In this document: in pieces, positions 1 through 7,346 of the stretch
How the letters are laid out: the number at the start of each line of letters is the position of its first letter
Numbering within the stretch: position 1 is the stretch's first letter
Source of the DNA: Candidatus Omnitrophota bacterium
Lineage (GTDB): Bacteria; Omnitrophota; Koll11; Gygaellales; JAQTUY01
Reading direction: 5' to 3'
Assembly (NCBI GenBank): GCA_028707105.1
Contig: JAQTUY010000012.1
Span: 1 to 20,449, forward strand
DNA: 20,449 nucleotides
The notes under the pieces: model-generated
Seen by the model: only the letters and a program-made list of their open reading frames with translations
The model's database searches: none
What the model was told of the DNA's origin: nothing
Translations under genes and position numbers: made by a program

Positions 1-1722
1 TGGGGTAAGAGGTTTGAAGGGGTGATCCCGCATCTTGAGAGGCTATTCCATCAGACGGATAGCGATTATCTTAAAGGCGAGATCTCCAGGTTTATGTCGA
101 CTTTGCTTTGTCCCGTGTGTAAAGGCGCCAGGTTAAAGAAAGAAAGCCTGGCCATAAAGATCAATGGCAAGAATATCCGTGAAACTACCCAGCTTTCCAT
201 AAAAGACGCCAAAGAGTTTTTTGGCAATTTGACTCTCGGCCCTAAACAAAAGACTATCGCTTATCAGGCGTTAAAAGAGATCGTCCAGAGGCTGGATTTC
301 TGTATTAACGTAGGCCTGGATTATTTGACCCTGGACAGGAAAAGCCAAACGCTTTCTGCCGGGGAGTCGCAGAGGATCAGGCTGGCAACGCAGGTGGGTT
401 CCCAGCTTGTGGGAGTATTGTATATCCTGGATGAGCCCAGTATCGGTTTGCATCAGAAGGATAATACGCGTTTATTGTCGACCCTGAAGGCCCTGCGCGA
501 CCTGGGCAATACCCTGGTCGTGGTCGAGCATGATGAAGAGACCATCCGCAGCGCCGACTATGTGGTCGACCTGGGGCCGGGAGCCGGCAGGAACGGCGGG
601 AAGGTGGTTTTCGCGGGGACGGTCCCGGACCTGCTTAAGAGCGCGGATTCGCCTACGGCCCGGTATTTGAACGGCCGGCTCGCTATTTCATTCCCGCAGC
701 AAAGGCGCCCATGGCGGGAGAAGAAATATATTGAGATAAAAGGCGCCAGAGAGCACAATCTAAAAGATATCAACGTTAAGTTCCCCTTGAATACGTTTAT
801 TTGCGTTACCGGCGTATCCGGTTCGGGTAAATCCACGCTTATAGGAGATATCTTGTATCCGGCGCTGGTCAAAAAACTATACGAGAGCCGGATCAGGCCG
901 GGGCAGCACAGCAGGCTTGTCGGCGCGGAAGCGATAGACAAAGTCATCGTAGTCGATCAATCTCCTATCGGCAGGACCCCGCGTTCCAATCCGGCTACTT
1001 ACACCGGAGTATTCACTTATATCCGGGACCTCTTCAGCAAGCTTCCCGAGGCAAAAATGCGCGGGTTCAAGCCGGGGCGTTTTAGTTTTAATGTTAAGGG
1101 CGGCAGGTGCGAGGCTTGTACCGGCGACGGCATCAAGAAGATAGAGATGCATTTCCTTCCCGATGTGTACGTTAAGTGCGATGTCTGCAAGGGCAGGCGT
1201 TTTAATGAGCAGACCCTGGAGGTTAAATATAAAGGAAGATCGATCGCCGACGTGCTGGAGATGTCCGTGGAAGAGGCGATGAATCTGTTTGAGAATATTC
1301 CTCCGGTTAAAAACACCATGGCTCTTCTATATGATGTCGGCTTGGGGTATATCCAATTGGGCCAGGCTGCTACTACGCTTTCCGGCGGCGAGGCTCAGAG
1401 AGTAAAGCTTTCTTCGGAGTTGAGCAAGCGTGCCACGGGCCGGACGCTTTATATCCTTGATGAACCTACTACCGGGCTGCATTTTGCCGACGTTGACAAG
1501 CTTCTTTCGGTCCTGACGCGCCTGGTGGATATGGGCAATACCGTGCTGGTCATTGAGCATAACCTGGAAGTGGTCAAATGCGCCGATTACATCATCGATT
1601 TGGGGCCGGAGGGAGGTGAGAGGGGAGGCCGGATCGTATCCTGCGGCAGCCCGGAAGAGGTCGCCGCCAATAAGAAGTCTTATACCGGCCAGTTCCTAAG
1701 AAAGGTATTGAATAAGGAATGA
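1..1722 (+). CDS. uvrA: UvrA, excinuclease ABC subunit A (5' end missing)
   Basis: This is the damage-recognition ATPase of nucleotide excision repair, which acts with UvrB on DNA in the cytoplasm. The frame is open from base 1, so the N-terminal part lies outside the window; 573 residues remain of a protein usually about 930-950 long. Visible in order: a CPVC zinc-binding pair (about nt 109-120) followed by KGARL; the first ABC signature [14 protein letters not shown] with Walker [13 protein letters not shown]; the second Walker [10 protein letters not shown] (about nt 811-840); the segment [13 protein letters not shown]; a zinc module CEAC...CDVC (about nt 1111-1190); and the second signature [12 protein letters not shown] with Walker [13 protein letters not shown]. 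The first signature reads LSAGES where LSGGEA is usual, which is a mild variant. It ends in VLNKE, 22 bases before the next gene. The identification is firm. Confidence 0.97.
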   Translation, partial: WGKRFEGVIPHLERLFHQTDSDYLKGEISRFMSTLLCPVCKGARLKKESLAIKINGKNIRETTQLSIKDAKEFFGNLTLGPKQKTIAYQALKEIVQRLDFCINVGLDYLTLDRKSQTLSAGESQRIRLATQVGSQLVGVLYILDEPSIGLHQKDNTRLLSTLKALRDLGNTLVVVEHDEETIRSADYVVDLGPGAGRNGGKVVFAGTVPDLLKSADSPTARYLNGRLAISFPQQRRPWREKKYIEIKGAREHNLKDINVKFPLNTFICVTGVSGSGKSTLIGDILYPALVKKLYESRIRPGQHSRLVGAEAIDKVIVVDQSPIGRTPRSNPATYTGVFTYIRDLFSKLPEAKMRGFKPGRFSFNVKGGRCEACTGDGIKKIEMHFLPDVYVKCDVCKGRRFNEQTLEVKYKGRSIADVLEMSVEEAMNLFENIPPVKNTMALLYDVGLGYIQLGQAATTLSGGEAQRVKLSSELSKRATGRTLYILDEPTTGLHFADVDKLLSVLTRLVDMGNTVLVIEHNLEVVKCADYIIDLGPEGGERGGRIVSCGSPEEVAANKKSYTGQFLRKVLNKE

Positions 1723-1744
1723 AGAAGTGATATAGTTTTACCAA

Positions 1745-4249
1745 ATGTCGAATTCCAGATTACGATCCCTAGTATTGTTTTTAGCAGCGCTATTCTTCGT
1801 TTGCCACCAGCCGTTAATAAACCAGCATCTTTACGCTCAAGACTCGCAGGCCAAGGAAGAAGAGGCCTATTTTGTCGCCCAGAAGGCCTTCGATGATAAA
1901 TTTTACGACGTCGCCTTAGGCCTGTTCGAACGCCTCCTTAAGAATTATCCGCAGACAGTCAAAAGGCCCGATATAGAATTGACGATCGGCCAATGCTATT
2001 TTTTTCAGAATAAATTCCTGGAAGCCCTCCAGCAATTCCAGACCCTCCGGGATGATCCGCGCTCTGCCGATGTGAAGGATGCCTGTCTTTACTGGATCGC
2101 CGAAGTGCATTTCCGCGGCAACGATTTCAAAAGCGCGGCGGTTAATTATAAGAGGATCATTGAGGAATTCCCCCGTTCACAATACCTGCGCCACGCTTAT
2201 TATTCCCTGGGTTGGTCCCTTTTCCAGGAGGGGAATTACGGCGAAGCCCTGGATTATTTCAAAGCCGTTGTAGAGAAATATCCAAAAGAGGATATGGCCG
2301 CGGAGGCTTCTTTTAAGGCGGCGGAATGCTATTATTACCTGAAAGACTATTCGGCTTTAAAGAGTTACCTTCTTTCTTACCTCAAAGACCATCCCGACGA
2401 TAAGTCAAAATCGGATTATATCGTGTTTTATCTTGCCGAAGCGGATTATTACCTGGAGAATTTTCCTGCGGCGGTCGAACAGTACGGGAAGCTCGTGCAG
2501 TCCGCTTCCGATCCCAAGATCCAGGTGCTTTCCCGGCTCGGCCTTGCCTGGTCGAACCTGAAGTTGAATAAATACCAGGAGGCGGAGAGCGCCCTTACAG
2601 TCATAGACCTTTCATCGTTGAGTAAGAAGGACGCCGAGATACTGCTTTTAGGGAAGGGTGTCCTGTTCACACAGACCCAAAGATACCAGGAGGCGATAGG
2701 CGTTTATGACGAGTTGTTAAGGTCTGAACCGTCATCTCCGAGCCTTTTGCAGGCTTTTATCGGTAAGGCCGACGCGCTTTCCAGCCTTTCTAAGTATCCA
2801 GAGGCTATCCTCGTTTATAAGGAGGCATTTGATAGGGCTCAAGGGTTGGATGGTTACGGCGAGTTGATAGACAAGCTTCATTACGGCTGCGCCTGGGCCT
2901 GCTTGAAAGAGGGACAGTTTAAAGACGCCATCAATGAATTTCAGAAGGTCGCGGCAAAGTCTGAGGACAAGATAGTCAAAGTCGCCGCGCTCTGCCAGGT
3001 AGGCGATGCTTACCAGGACGCGGCCGAATACCAGAAGGCCGCCGAAACATACGATATTATCTTGAAGGATTATCCGGATAGTTTCTACAGCGATTACGTT
3101 CAGTATCAGCTTGGTTCCGTATTCTTAAAACAATCCAACTACGACGGGGCGATCCTGGCGTTTAAATCCATGATGAACAATTTTCCCAAGTCCAAGCTTC
3201 TGGATAAATCCTATTATGCCCTGGGGCTGGCGTATTTTCAAAAGGAAGATTATGTCTCCAGCACGGATATATTTAGAGGGTTCACCGCGAAGTTCAAAGA
3301 CAGCAATTTATGCGCGGATTCAATGTATCTCCTGGGTACCAGCCTTTATAACGCCGGGAAGTTCCAGGAGGCTATAGAGGTATTCAAGGATATAATCCGC
3401 TCTTACGGCCAGAATATACCCTTGGTCCAGAAGAGCGAATATGAGATCGCCGATTGTATGTACCGGATGGGAAATGAAGAGGAGGCGGTCAATAAATTTA
3501 AGTCCCTGCGTTCTAAATATCCGGATTCTTCCCTCACTCCCGATGTCGTATGGTGGCTGGGTGAATATTATTATCGGCTGGGCAAATATGATATAGCGCG
3601 CCGGTATTTTTTGGCTATCATCCAGGATTATTCCAAGAGTAACCTTCTTTCCGACAGCTATTATGCCTTGGGTACCATTGCCGGGGAAGAGGGTGACCTG
3701 AATAAGGCGGGCGAATATTTCAGGAAGGTTATCGAGAACGCGGACGCGGATTTTGCCAGCCAGGCTACGGTAGCCCTGGCGGATATATTTGTCAAGAAGG
3801 GCGACCTGGACCTGGCGCTTAATACTTATCAGGACGCCATAAAAAGATATCCTAACCTGACAGCTTTGCTTTATCCTAAAATAGCCGATATATATAAATC
3901 CAAGGGCGATCTGGACGATGCCATAGCTACTTTCCGCAAGAGCCTGGAGGTGGCGCCGTTACGGCAGATGGGCGCTTTGCAATTTAAGATAGCCGAGTGC
4001 CTGGATGAGCAGGGCAAGAACGACGAGGCTGTTGAGGAATATCTTAAGATAACCTACCTTTATCCGGAAGATAAATCCCTGGCTGCCAGGGCGCTTTTGC
4101 GCACCGCTCAGATATACGAGAATAAAGAAAAGCCCCGGGAGGCTATAAATATATATAAGAAAGTGGTAGCCATGGGCGCTGAAGAATCAAAGTTTGCGCA
4201 GGAAAGGATAGCGGCGCTTGACAAGGATCTTAAGGCAAAGTCCCGTTAA
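1745..4249 (+). CDS. Large exported tetratricopeptide repeat (TPR) protein
   Basis: This 834-residue protein has an N-terminal signal peptide (hydrophobic stretch SLVLFLAALFFVC, likely cleaved near LYAQ-DS at about residue 32). The rest is a run of degenerate TPR units of about 34-37 residues, with recurring patterns such as YALGLAYFQKEDY and FPKSKLLDKSYYALG. The units resemble the TPR_6 type seen in YbgF/CpoB and BamD, so the mature protein is probably a periplasmic scaffold. It sits directly upstream of ExbB-, ExbD- and TonB-like genes. CpoB/YbgF is known as a Tol-system partner, so a role in organising or coupling this energy module is a reasonable inference. No enzyme motif is visible. 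The start is the first ATG giving a signal peptide; no good ribosome binding site precedes it, so translation may depend on coupling from uvrA. The TPR identity is sure; the function is not. Confidence 0.88.
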   Translation: MSNSRLRSLVLFLAALFFVCHQPLINQHLYAQDSQAKEEEAYFVAQKAFDDKFYDVALGLFERLLKNYPQTVKRPDIELTIGQCYFFQNKFLEALQQFQTLRDDPRSADVKDACLYWIAEVHFRGNDFKSAAVNYKRIIEEFPRSQYLRHAYYSLGWSLFQEGNYGEALDYFKAVVEKYPKEDMAAEASFKAAECYYYLKDYSALKSYLLSYLKDHPDDKSKSDYIVFYLAEADYYLENFPAAVEQYGKLVQSASDPKIQVLSRLGLAWSNLKLNKYQEAESALTVIDLSSLSKKDAEILLLGKGVLFTQTQRYQEAIGVYDELLRSEPSSPSLLQAFIGKADALSSLSKYPEAILVYKEAFDRAQGLDGYGELIDKLHYGCAWACLKEGQFKDAINEFQKVAAKSEDKIVKVAALCQVGDAYQDAAEYQKAAETYDIILKDYPDSFYSDYVQYQLGSVFLKQSNYDGAILAFKSMMNNFPKSKLLDKSYYALGLAYFQKEDYVSSTDIFRGFTAKFKDSNLCADSMYLLGTSLYNAGKFQEAIEVFKDIIRSYGQNIPLVQKSEYEIADCMYRMGNEEEAVNKFKSLRSKYPDSSLTPDVVWWLGEYYYRLGKYDIARRYFLAIIQDYSKSNLLSDSYYALGTIAGEEGDLNKAGEYFRKVIENADADFASQATVALADIFVKKGDLDLALNTYQDAIKRYPNLTALLYPKIADIYKSKGDLDDAIATFRKSLEVAPLRQMGALQFKIAECLDEQGKNDEAVEEYLKITYLYPEDKSLAARALLRTAQIYENKEKPREAINIYKKVVAMGAEESKFAQERIAALDKDLKAKSR

Positions 4250-4269
4250 TTGTAAAAGGAGAACAAGAC

Positions 4270-4881
4270 ATGTGGCAGTTATTCTTGAACGGCGGGCCGG
4301 TGATGTGGCCCATATTATTATGTTCGATATTTGCCTTAGCTATAATCCTGGAAAAAATATGGTATTTGCGTAAAGTAAGCATGGACAATCAGGAATTTTT
4401 GGGCAAGGTCCTGGCCAGGATGAAACATCATCAGACCAAGGAGGCTCTGGCGGAGTGCGAACAAACCAGCAGCCCGGTAGCTTATATATTAAAAGCGGGA
4501 ATCTTAAAATACGACCGCACGCGCGAACAGATAAAGGAAGCTATAGAAGATGCCTCTCTTTATGTTGTCCCGCGCCTTGAAAAAAATTTATCGGCCCTTG
4601 CTACTATCGCCCATATTTCTCCTCTTCTGGGGCTGTTGGGGACGGTTTTGGGGATGCTCAGATGTTTCCAGGCGATACAGGGCAAGGCTTCAGCGTTTGC
4701 CGTAGTATTACCCGGTGACCTGGCGCTGGGCATATGGCAGGCGCTCCTTACGACTGTCTTCGGTTTGATCGTGGCAATACCCACATTCGTGGCTTATAAT
4801 TATTTAGTCAGCCAGGTGAATAATTTTATCCTGGAAATGGAAAAAGCCGCTACCGAATTAGTCAACTTCCTTACCGAATAA
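4270..4881 (+). CDS. MotA/TolQ/ExbB-family proton channel protein
   Basis: This 203-residue inner-membrane protein belongs to the TolQ/ExbB family, whose pentamers surround an ExbD/TolR dimer and use proton flow to do work across the envelope. The first membrane segment lies at about residues 12-30 (MWPILLCSIFALAIILEK). A cytoplasmic loop with AECEQTSSPVAYILKAG follows, then the two conserved segments SPLLGLLGTVLGM (about 117-129) and GIWQALLTTVFGLIVAIP (about 154-171). The polar threonines that line the ExbB/TolQ channel appear to be kept: T125, and T161/T162. The length is a little short of E. coli TolQ (230). A good ribosome site (AAAGGAG) lies upstream, 20 bases after the TPR gene, and the ExbD-like gene starts 2 bases after the stop. 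Sequence alone does not separate ExbB from TolQ; the TonB-like third gene favours ExbB. Confidence 0.93.
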   Translation: MWQLFLNGGPVMWPILLCSIFALAIILEKIWYLRKVSMDNQEFLGKVLARMKHHQTKEALAECEQTSSPVAYILKAGILKYDRTREQIKEAIEDASLYVVPRLEKNLSALATIAHISPLLGLLGTVLGMLRCFQAIQGKASAFAVVLPGDLALGIWQALLTTVFGLIVAIPTFVAYNYLVSQVNNFILEMEKAATELVNFLTE

Positions 4882-4883
4882 AT

Positions 4884-5282
4884 ATGAGATTTAAAAGGCA
4901 TGTCCAATTAGAGCACGGATTACAACAGATAGATGTCGTGCCCCTTATAAATACGGTATTCCTGTTATTTATTTTCTTCGTGTTCACCTCCAGTTTTGTG
5001 ATGCGTTCGGGTATGAAGGTAAACCTTTCCCGGATAGTCACCAGCGATATGGCTTCCGGCGATACTATAGATCTTACGGTCTCATCTGACAACGCGCTTT
5101 ACCTTAACGGTATCGCGCTTACCGGACAGGAATTGGAAAATACGCTCAGGCAGATATCCGGCAAAAGCGTCTCACTCTTGATCAAGGCTGATAAGAGCGT
5201 GCCTATGGGCAGAGTGGCCGATATATGGAATATGTGCCGGGAGCTTGGGATTTCGCAGGTTAATATCGCTACCAGCCAATAA
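4884..5282 (+). CDS. ExbD/TolR-family biopolymer transport protein with the channel Asp replaced by Asn
   Basis: This 132-residue protein has a short cytoplasmic N-terminus, one membrane segment (about residues 18-40) and a periplasmic domain, the normal ExbD/TolR layout. The family hallmark reads IDVVPLINTVFLLFIFF. In ExbD and TolR the residue after PL(V/L/I) is the proton-carrying aspartate (ExbD D25, TolR D23), as in E. coli TolR IVPLLDVLLVL. Here codon 23 is AAT, asparagine. An Asp at residue 17 occupies the position that is usually Asn or Asp in the family, so it is not an obvious substitute. The periplasmic part keeps typical features: LYLNGIAL near the middle and LLIKADKSVPMGRV, the usual 'I.AD..v....v' strand-helix. 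It lies 2 bases after the channel gene and 3 bases before the TonB-like gene. Family membership is firm; whether it still conducts protons is open. Confidence 0.92.
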   Translation: MRFKRHVQLEHGLQQIDVVPLINTVFLLFIFFVFTSSFVMRSGMKVNLSRIVTSDMASGDTIDLTVSSDNALYLNGIALTGQELENTLRQISGKSVSLLIKADKSVPMGRVADIWNMCRELGISQVNIATSQ

Positions 5283-5285
5283 AAG

Positions 5286-5903
5286 ATGAGTAATATTTTC
5301 AAGATAACGCTATTGCTTTCGTTTTCCTGGCACTTGATATTTTTAAGTGTTTTTGAGCCGGTCATCACTACCAGGTTCAGGCCGGCCGGTCCGGAGAACA
5401 CCGCCTTTTTAGGTTCGATATTGAGGGTGGGAGAATTACTAAAACCGCGTCTTTTTGCCAAGTCCGGAACAAGGGCATTAAATATCAAGACCGTTTATCC
5501 GCCGAGGGATGAGGGTTTTCTTTCTCCTTCGGTAGAAGATGCCGTGAAGCCCGCAGCCGGCTTCATCGGGCCCGCGGAAAAATCAACCTTTATTGAGCCT
5601 AAGGATCTGGAATTCGCCTATAAGCCTAAAGAGAAACCCGCGTTAACCTTCTATCCCGTCTTGCCCTACAGCTTTATACTTTATTTTACGGATAGGCAGG
5701 TCGCTCATATGGAGTTTATTTATTATGTATCCGATGACGGTAAAATAACTTATGTAAAAAGAAAAGTGTCCTCGGGTAATCTTGAGACGGACCTGCTAGC
5801 ATACCGTTATATCACGCACTGCCTGTTCCTGCAGGAAGGGCGTTTTCCCGCGAACACCTGGCAGAGCGTAAAAATAGACCTTACTCGCCGCGACAATGAT
5901 TAA
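5286..5903 (+). CDS. TonB-like energy transducer
   Basis: This 205-residue protein has one N-terminal membrane segment (about 5-23) and a periplasmic remainder. The membrane segment contains S12-F-S-W-H16, a Ser and His four residues apart, which is the spacing of the essential S16/H20 pair in E. coli TonB. A proline- and lysine-containing middle (about 60-118, with KPKEKPAL) precedes a C-terminal domain (about 118-203) with FIYYVSDDGKITYVKRKVSSG and NLETDLLAYRYI. This matches the TonB C-terminal pattern of a GxV-type strand, an SSG turn and a following helix. Direct adjacency to ExbB- and ExbD-like genes supports the call. The middle region is much less proline-rich than in E. coli TonB, and a TolA-like reading is possible. 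No outer-membrane receptor is in the window, so the client is unknown. It overlaps the next gene by 8 bases. Confidence 0.75.
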   Translation: MSNIFKITLLLSFSWHLIFLSVFEPVITTRFRPAGPENTAFLGSILRVGELLKPRLFAKSGTRALNIKTVYPPRDEGFLSPSVEDAVKPAAGFIGPAEKSTFIEPKDLEFAYKPKEKPALTFYPVLPYSFILYFTDRQVAHMEFIYYVSDDGKITYVKRKVSSGNLETDLLAYRYITHCLFLQEGRFPANTWQSVKIDLTRRDND

Positions 5904-6126
5904 GATCGATTTCGCGCTGGCTGTTTCTTTATATCTATGCGTTTTTATTCTAGCCGTGGTCTGCCCGTGGCTCTTGAGCCGAAAGCATAAAGATAAAAAT
6001 TTGTCCCTGGACCCCCGTTTTACCTGGCACTGCTCAGTGTGCACCTATACCTATATAAATACCCGGGATGAGGGATTCTCTAAATGCCCCAGGTGCAGGA
6101 GTATGAATAAGAAGGATTTGGTTTGA
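5896..6126 (+). CDS. Small membrane-anchored zinc ribbon protein
   Basis: This 76-residue protein starts inside the last codons of the TonB-like gene (ATGATTAA overlap), so translation is probably coupled. Residues about 5-27 form one membrane helix ending in PWLLSRKHKDK; the basic end suggests the C-terminal part is cytoplasmic. That part has two CxxC pairs, C46-C49 (WHCSVCTY) and C64-C67 (KCPRCRS), 14 residues apart, typical of a rubredoxin-like or zinc-ribbon fold. I do not recognise a named family. Its place as the last gene of the Ton-like group suggests an accessory or regulatory role there, but nothing in the sequence shows what it binds. Confidence 0.75.
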   Translation: MIKIDFALAVSLYLCVFILAVVCPWLLSRKHKDKNLSLDPRFTWHCSVCTYTYINTRDEGFSKCPRCRSMNKKDLV

Positions 6127-6132
6127 GGCATA

Positions 6133-6168
6133 TCTCGCTTTTTGACAGGCGAAGAGGCTAAAGCGGGA
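6133..6168 (+). other. Stem-loop after the Ton-like gene group
   Basis: TCTCGCTTT (6133-6141) pairs with AAAGCGGGA (6160-6168), nine pairs including one G-T, around an 18-base loop. It starts 6 bases after the stop of the zinc ribbon gene. No T-run follows, so it is not a classic intrinsic terminator; it could protect the 3' end of the mRNA or act with the hairpins just downstream. Confidence 0.45.
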
Positions 6169-6171
6169 TTA

Positions 6172-6285
6172 ATTCGGCCATACGACTTATGTTCGCTGTC
6201 GCTCCATAAGTCGTGGCCTCATTAAATTCGCAGACGGCCTTCGGCCTACGACTTACGTTCGTTTTGCTCCGTAAGTCGTCTGCTC
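6172..6285. repeat. Two tandem copies of a palindromic (REP-like) hairpin element
   Basis: Copy 1 (about 6172-6224) has arms ACGACTTATG (6182-6191) and CATAAGTCGT (6205-6214), flanked by GGCC on both sides (6176-6179, 6215-6218). Copy 2 (about 6226-6285) has arms ACGACTTACG (6248-6257) and CGTAAGTCGT (6270-6279), an extra small hairpin GGCC-TTC-GGCC (6236-6246), and an outer GCAG/CTGC pair (6230-6233, 6280-6283). Both begin with ATTCG, share GTTCG after the left arm and GCTCC before the right arm, and end with CTCATTAAA. The copies differ in the stem by a compensatory T-A to C-G change. The 6127-6342 stretch has no gene apart from these elements, the preceding stem-loop and a promoter. Confidence 0.8.
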
Positions 6286-6297
6286 ATTAAAAAAGAG

Positions 6298-6325
6298 TTG
6301 ACATATCGCGATTTGCATTTAAACT
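6298..6325 (+). promoter_or_regulatory. Candidate sigma70-type promoter for the winged-helix/prepilin unit
   Basis: A perfect TTGACA (6298-6303) is followed after 16 bases by TAAACT (6320-6325), a 4/6 match to TATAAT. The start codon of the winged-helix gene is 18 bases after the -10 candidate, which leaves a very short leader carrying the ribosome site AGGAGGG. The -35 is convincing and the -10 is weak. Confidence 0.45.
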
Positions 6326-6342
6326 TATATTAGGAGGGAAAT

Positions 6343-6549
6343 ATGATAACCGAGATAGGTATAGTGGCAGGGGAGATCTGGCACTACCTTGATCAGCATC
6401 AAGAGGTCACTCTCGCCGGTCTAGTCAAGGGCATTGACAAGGGGCGGGATAATGTTCTGATGAGTTTAGGATGGTTAGCGCGGGAAGGGCATGTGATCCT
6501 GCGGGAGAGCGAAGGGGATTACACGGTCTGCCTTAGGCGTAATGGCTAA
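6343..6549 (+). CDS. Winged helix-turn-helix protein (DUF2582-like)
   Basis: This 68-residue protein matches the small winged-helix family PF10771 (DUF2582) by recognition: an N-terminal IGIVAGEIWHYLDQH, then VTLAGLVKGI, and the hallmark LMSLGWLAREGHVIL, where GWLAREG leads into the wing. It probably binds DNA, but no target or signal is known for the family and no ligand or metal site is visible. A strong ribosome site (AGGAGGG) lies 5 bases upstream of the ATG. The stop overlaps the upstream-most start of the PilX/GspK-like prepilin gene by 8 bases, so the two are probably co-translated. A regulatory role in pilin production is plausible from position only. Confidence 0.82.
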   Translation: MITEIGIVAGEIWHYLDQHQEVTLAGLVKGIDKGRDNVLMSLGWLAREGHVILRESEGDYTVCLRRNG

Positions 6550-6943
6550 AATTCGGACGGGGGCTATGAACCATAAAGGCGTAGCTTTGGCTTTAGTGTT
6601 ACTTGTTATTCTGGTTGTGGTCATTTTATGTAACGTCGCCCTGTCGATAATGAACAGCCAGAACAGGCTTACTCATCATCAGGTCAGCCGCCTGCGCGCT
6701 TATTACGCCTCTCAGGGGGCAATGAATCTTGCTTTTGAAAGATTAAGAGCGAATAACACCGCGTCCTTCAGTCTTTGTCCGACTGTCGCAGCCTGCAACA
6801 CCCCCGGCCCGCCGCTCGGCGGTAACGCTGTTATTGACGCGGATATCCCATTCCGTGTCGATGTAACTGTCGGCGCCGCCGGTAGTTCTATTGACGGTAT
6901 CGGCCGCCAGTTAACTATAACTACAGATTATACCCCTCAATAG
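6542..6943 (+). CDS. PilX/GspK-like minor prepilin
   Basis: This protein has a prepilin-type N-terminus: a short basic leader MNHKG, then VALALVLLVILVVVILCNVAL, a helix continued by SRLRAYYASQGAMNLAFERLR. That pattern is typical of PilX and GspK, where AxxA/Q-rich helix residues follow the hydrophobic part. Position 5 after the predicted cleavage (G-VALAL) is Leu, not the Glu found in most pilins; lack of Glu5 is known for GspK, which caps the pseudopilus tip. At 133 residues it is much shorter than GspK (about 300) and shorter than PilX. It may start at 6542, coupled to the upstream gene, or at ATG 6566, which gives the more usual short leader behind a G-rich stretch. Two cysteines (C78 and C84 in the longer form) could pair. 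It lies outside the main pilin operon. Confidence 0.72.
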   Translation: MAKIRTGAMNHKGVALALVLLVILVVVILCNVALSIMNSQNRLTHHQVSRLRAYYASQGAMNLAFERLRANNTASFSLCPTVAACNTPGPPLGGNAVIDADIPFRVDVTVGAAGSSIDGIGRQLTITTDYTPQ

Positions 6944-6988
6944 CCTGTTTTATAATCCATTATAATCCGAGTAAGTTTATCATAGTTT

Positions 6989-7029
6989 AAGCTTGTTTGC
7001 GGGTACATTTCCGTCGACGAGCTTTTTTT
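6989..7029 (+). terminator. Intrinsic terminator after the PilX-like gene
   Basis: AAGCTTGTT (6989-6997) pairs with GACGAGCTT (7016-7024), nine pairs with two G-T wobbles, and runs straight into seven T (7023-7029). It separates the two-gene unit from the pilus operon. The rest of 6944-7141 holds the promoter at 7066, a 10-base tandem repeat of TTATAATCC (6950-6968) and AT-rich sequence. Confidence 0.7.
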
Positions 7030-7065
7030 ATTTAAAAGGATAAGTAAGTTTAAGTAAAAAAACAC

Positions 7066-7094
7066 TTGACAAATTAAGTTGAATATGATTTAAT
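7066..7094 (+). promoter_or_regulatory. Strong sigma70-type promoter of the pilus operon
   Basis: TTGACA (7066-7071) is followed by 17 bases and TTTAAT (7089-7094), a 5/6 match. This is the best promoter ahead of the 7142-17692 operon and lies just after the terminator at 6989-7029. The leader to the first ATG is about 40 bases and contains GAGGAG at about 7112. Repeated GTAAGTTTA units (6971-6979, 7044-7052) lie upstream and could be operator half-sites, though this is speculative. Confidence 0.7.
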
Positions 7095-7141
7095 TTAAAT
7101 CGTTATTATAAGAGGAGATTTGGGGTCGAAAAGGGCTATGT

Positions 7142-7345
7142 ATGAAGAGATTGATGAACATAGATGAGTTAGCGGATTACCTGAGATTGCGTAAGCAGAC
7201 TATCTACAACTGGCTGCATCAAAAGAAGATCTCAGGGCTAAAGGTGGGCGGAGTCTGGAGGTTTGATAAGAAGGAAGTGGACACCTGGCTTAAGGGTAAA
7301 AGATTGATTCTTCCTAAGAAGGAAGGCGCTATAAAAGGAGAATAA
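7142..7345 (+). CDS. Excisionase/MerR-type helix-turn-helix protein (HTH_17)
   Basis: This 67-residue protein is essentially one HTH_17 (excisionase-type) domain: MNIDELADYLRLRKQTIYNWLHQKKISG covers the helix-turn-helix, followed by LKVGGVWRFDKKEVDTWL, the wing and last helix seen throughout this family. A lysine-rich tail follows. It is the first gene of the pilus operon and its stop is one base before the PilM-like start, so it is very likely co-transcribed and may regulate its own operon. There is no integrase or phage gene nearby, so a role in excision is unlikely despite the family name. The earlier ATG at 7138 is out of frame and closes after nine codons. Confidence 0.88.
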   Translation: MKRLMNIDELADYLRLRKQTIYNWLHQKKISGLKVGGVWRFDKKEVDTWLKGKRLILPKKEGAIKGE

Positions 7346-7346
7346 G

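Noticed and set aside
558..947. Long reverse-strand reading frames opposite uvrA and many other genes
   Set aside because: They mirror the codon pattern of well-identified + strand genes, have no recognisable domains and no ribosome sites.
6950..6968. Tandem TTATAATCC repeat containing TATAAT
   Set aside because: No matching -35 at a proper distance, and an intrinsic terminator follows directly, so it is unlikely to be a promoter.
7142..7345. Integrative element suggested by the excisionase-type HTH
   Set aside because: No integrase, att-like direct repeats or phage genes are present; the tRNA-Ala downstream shows no duplicated 3' end in the window.
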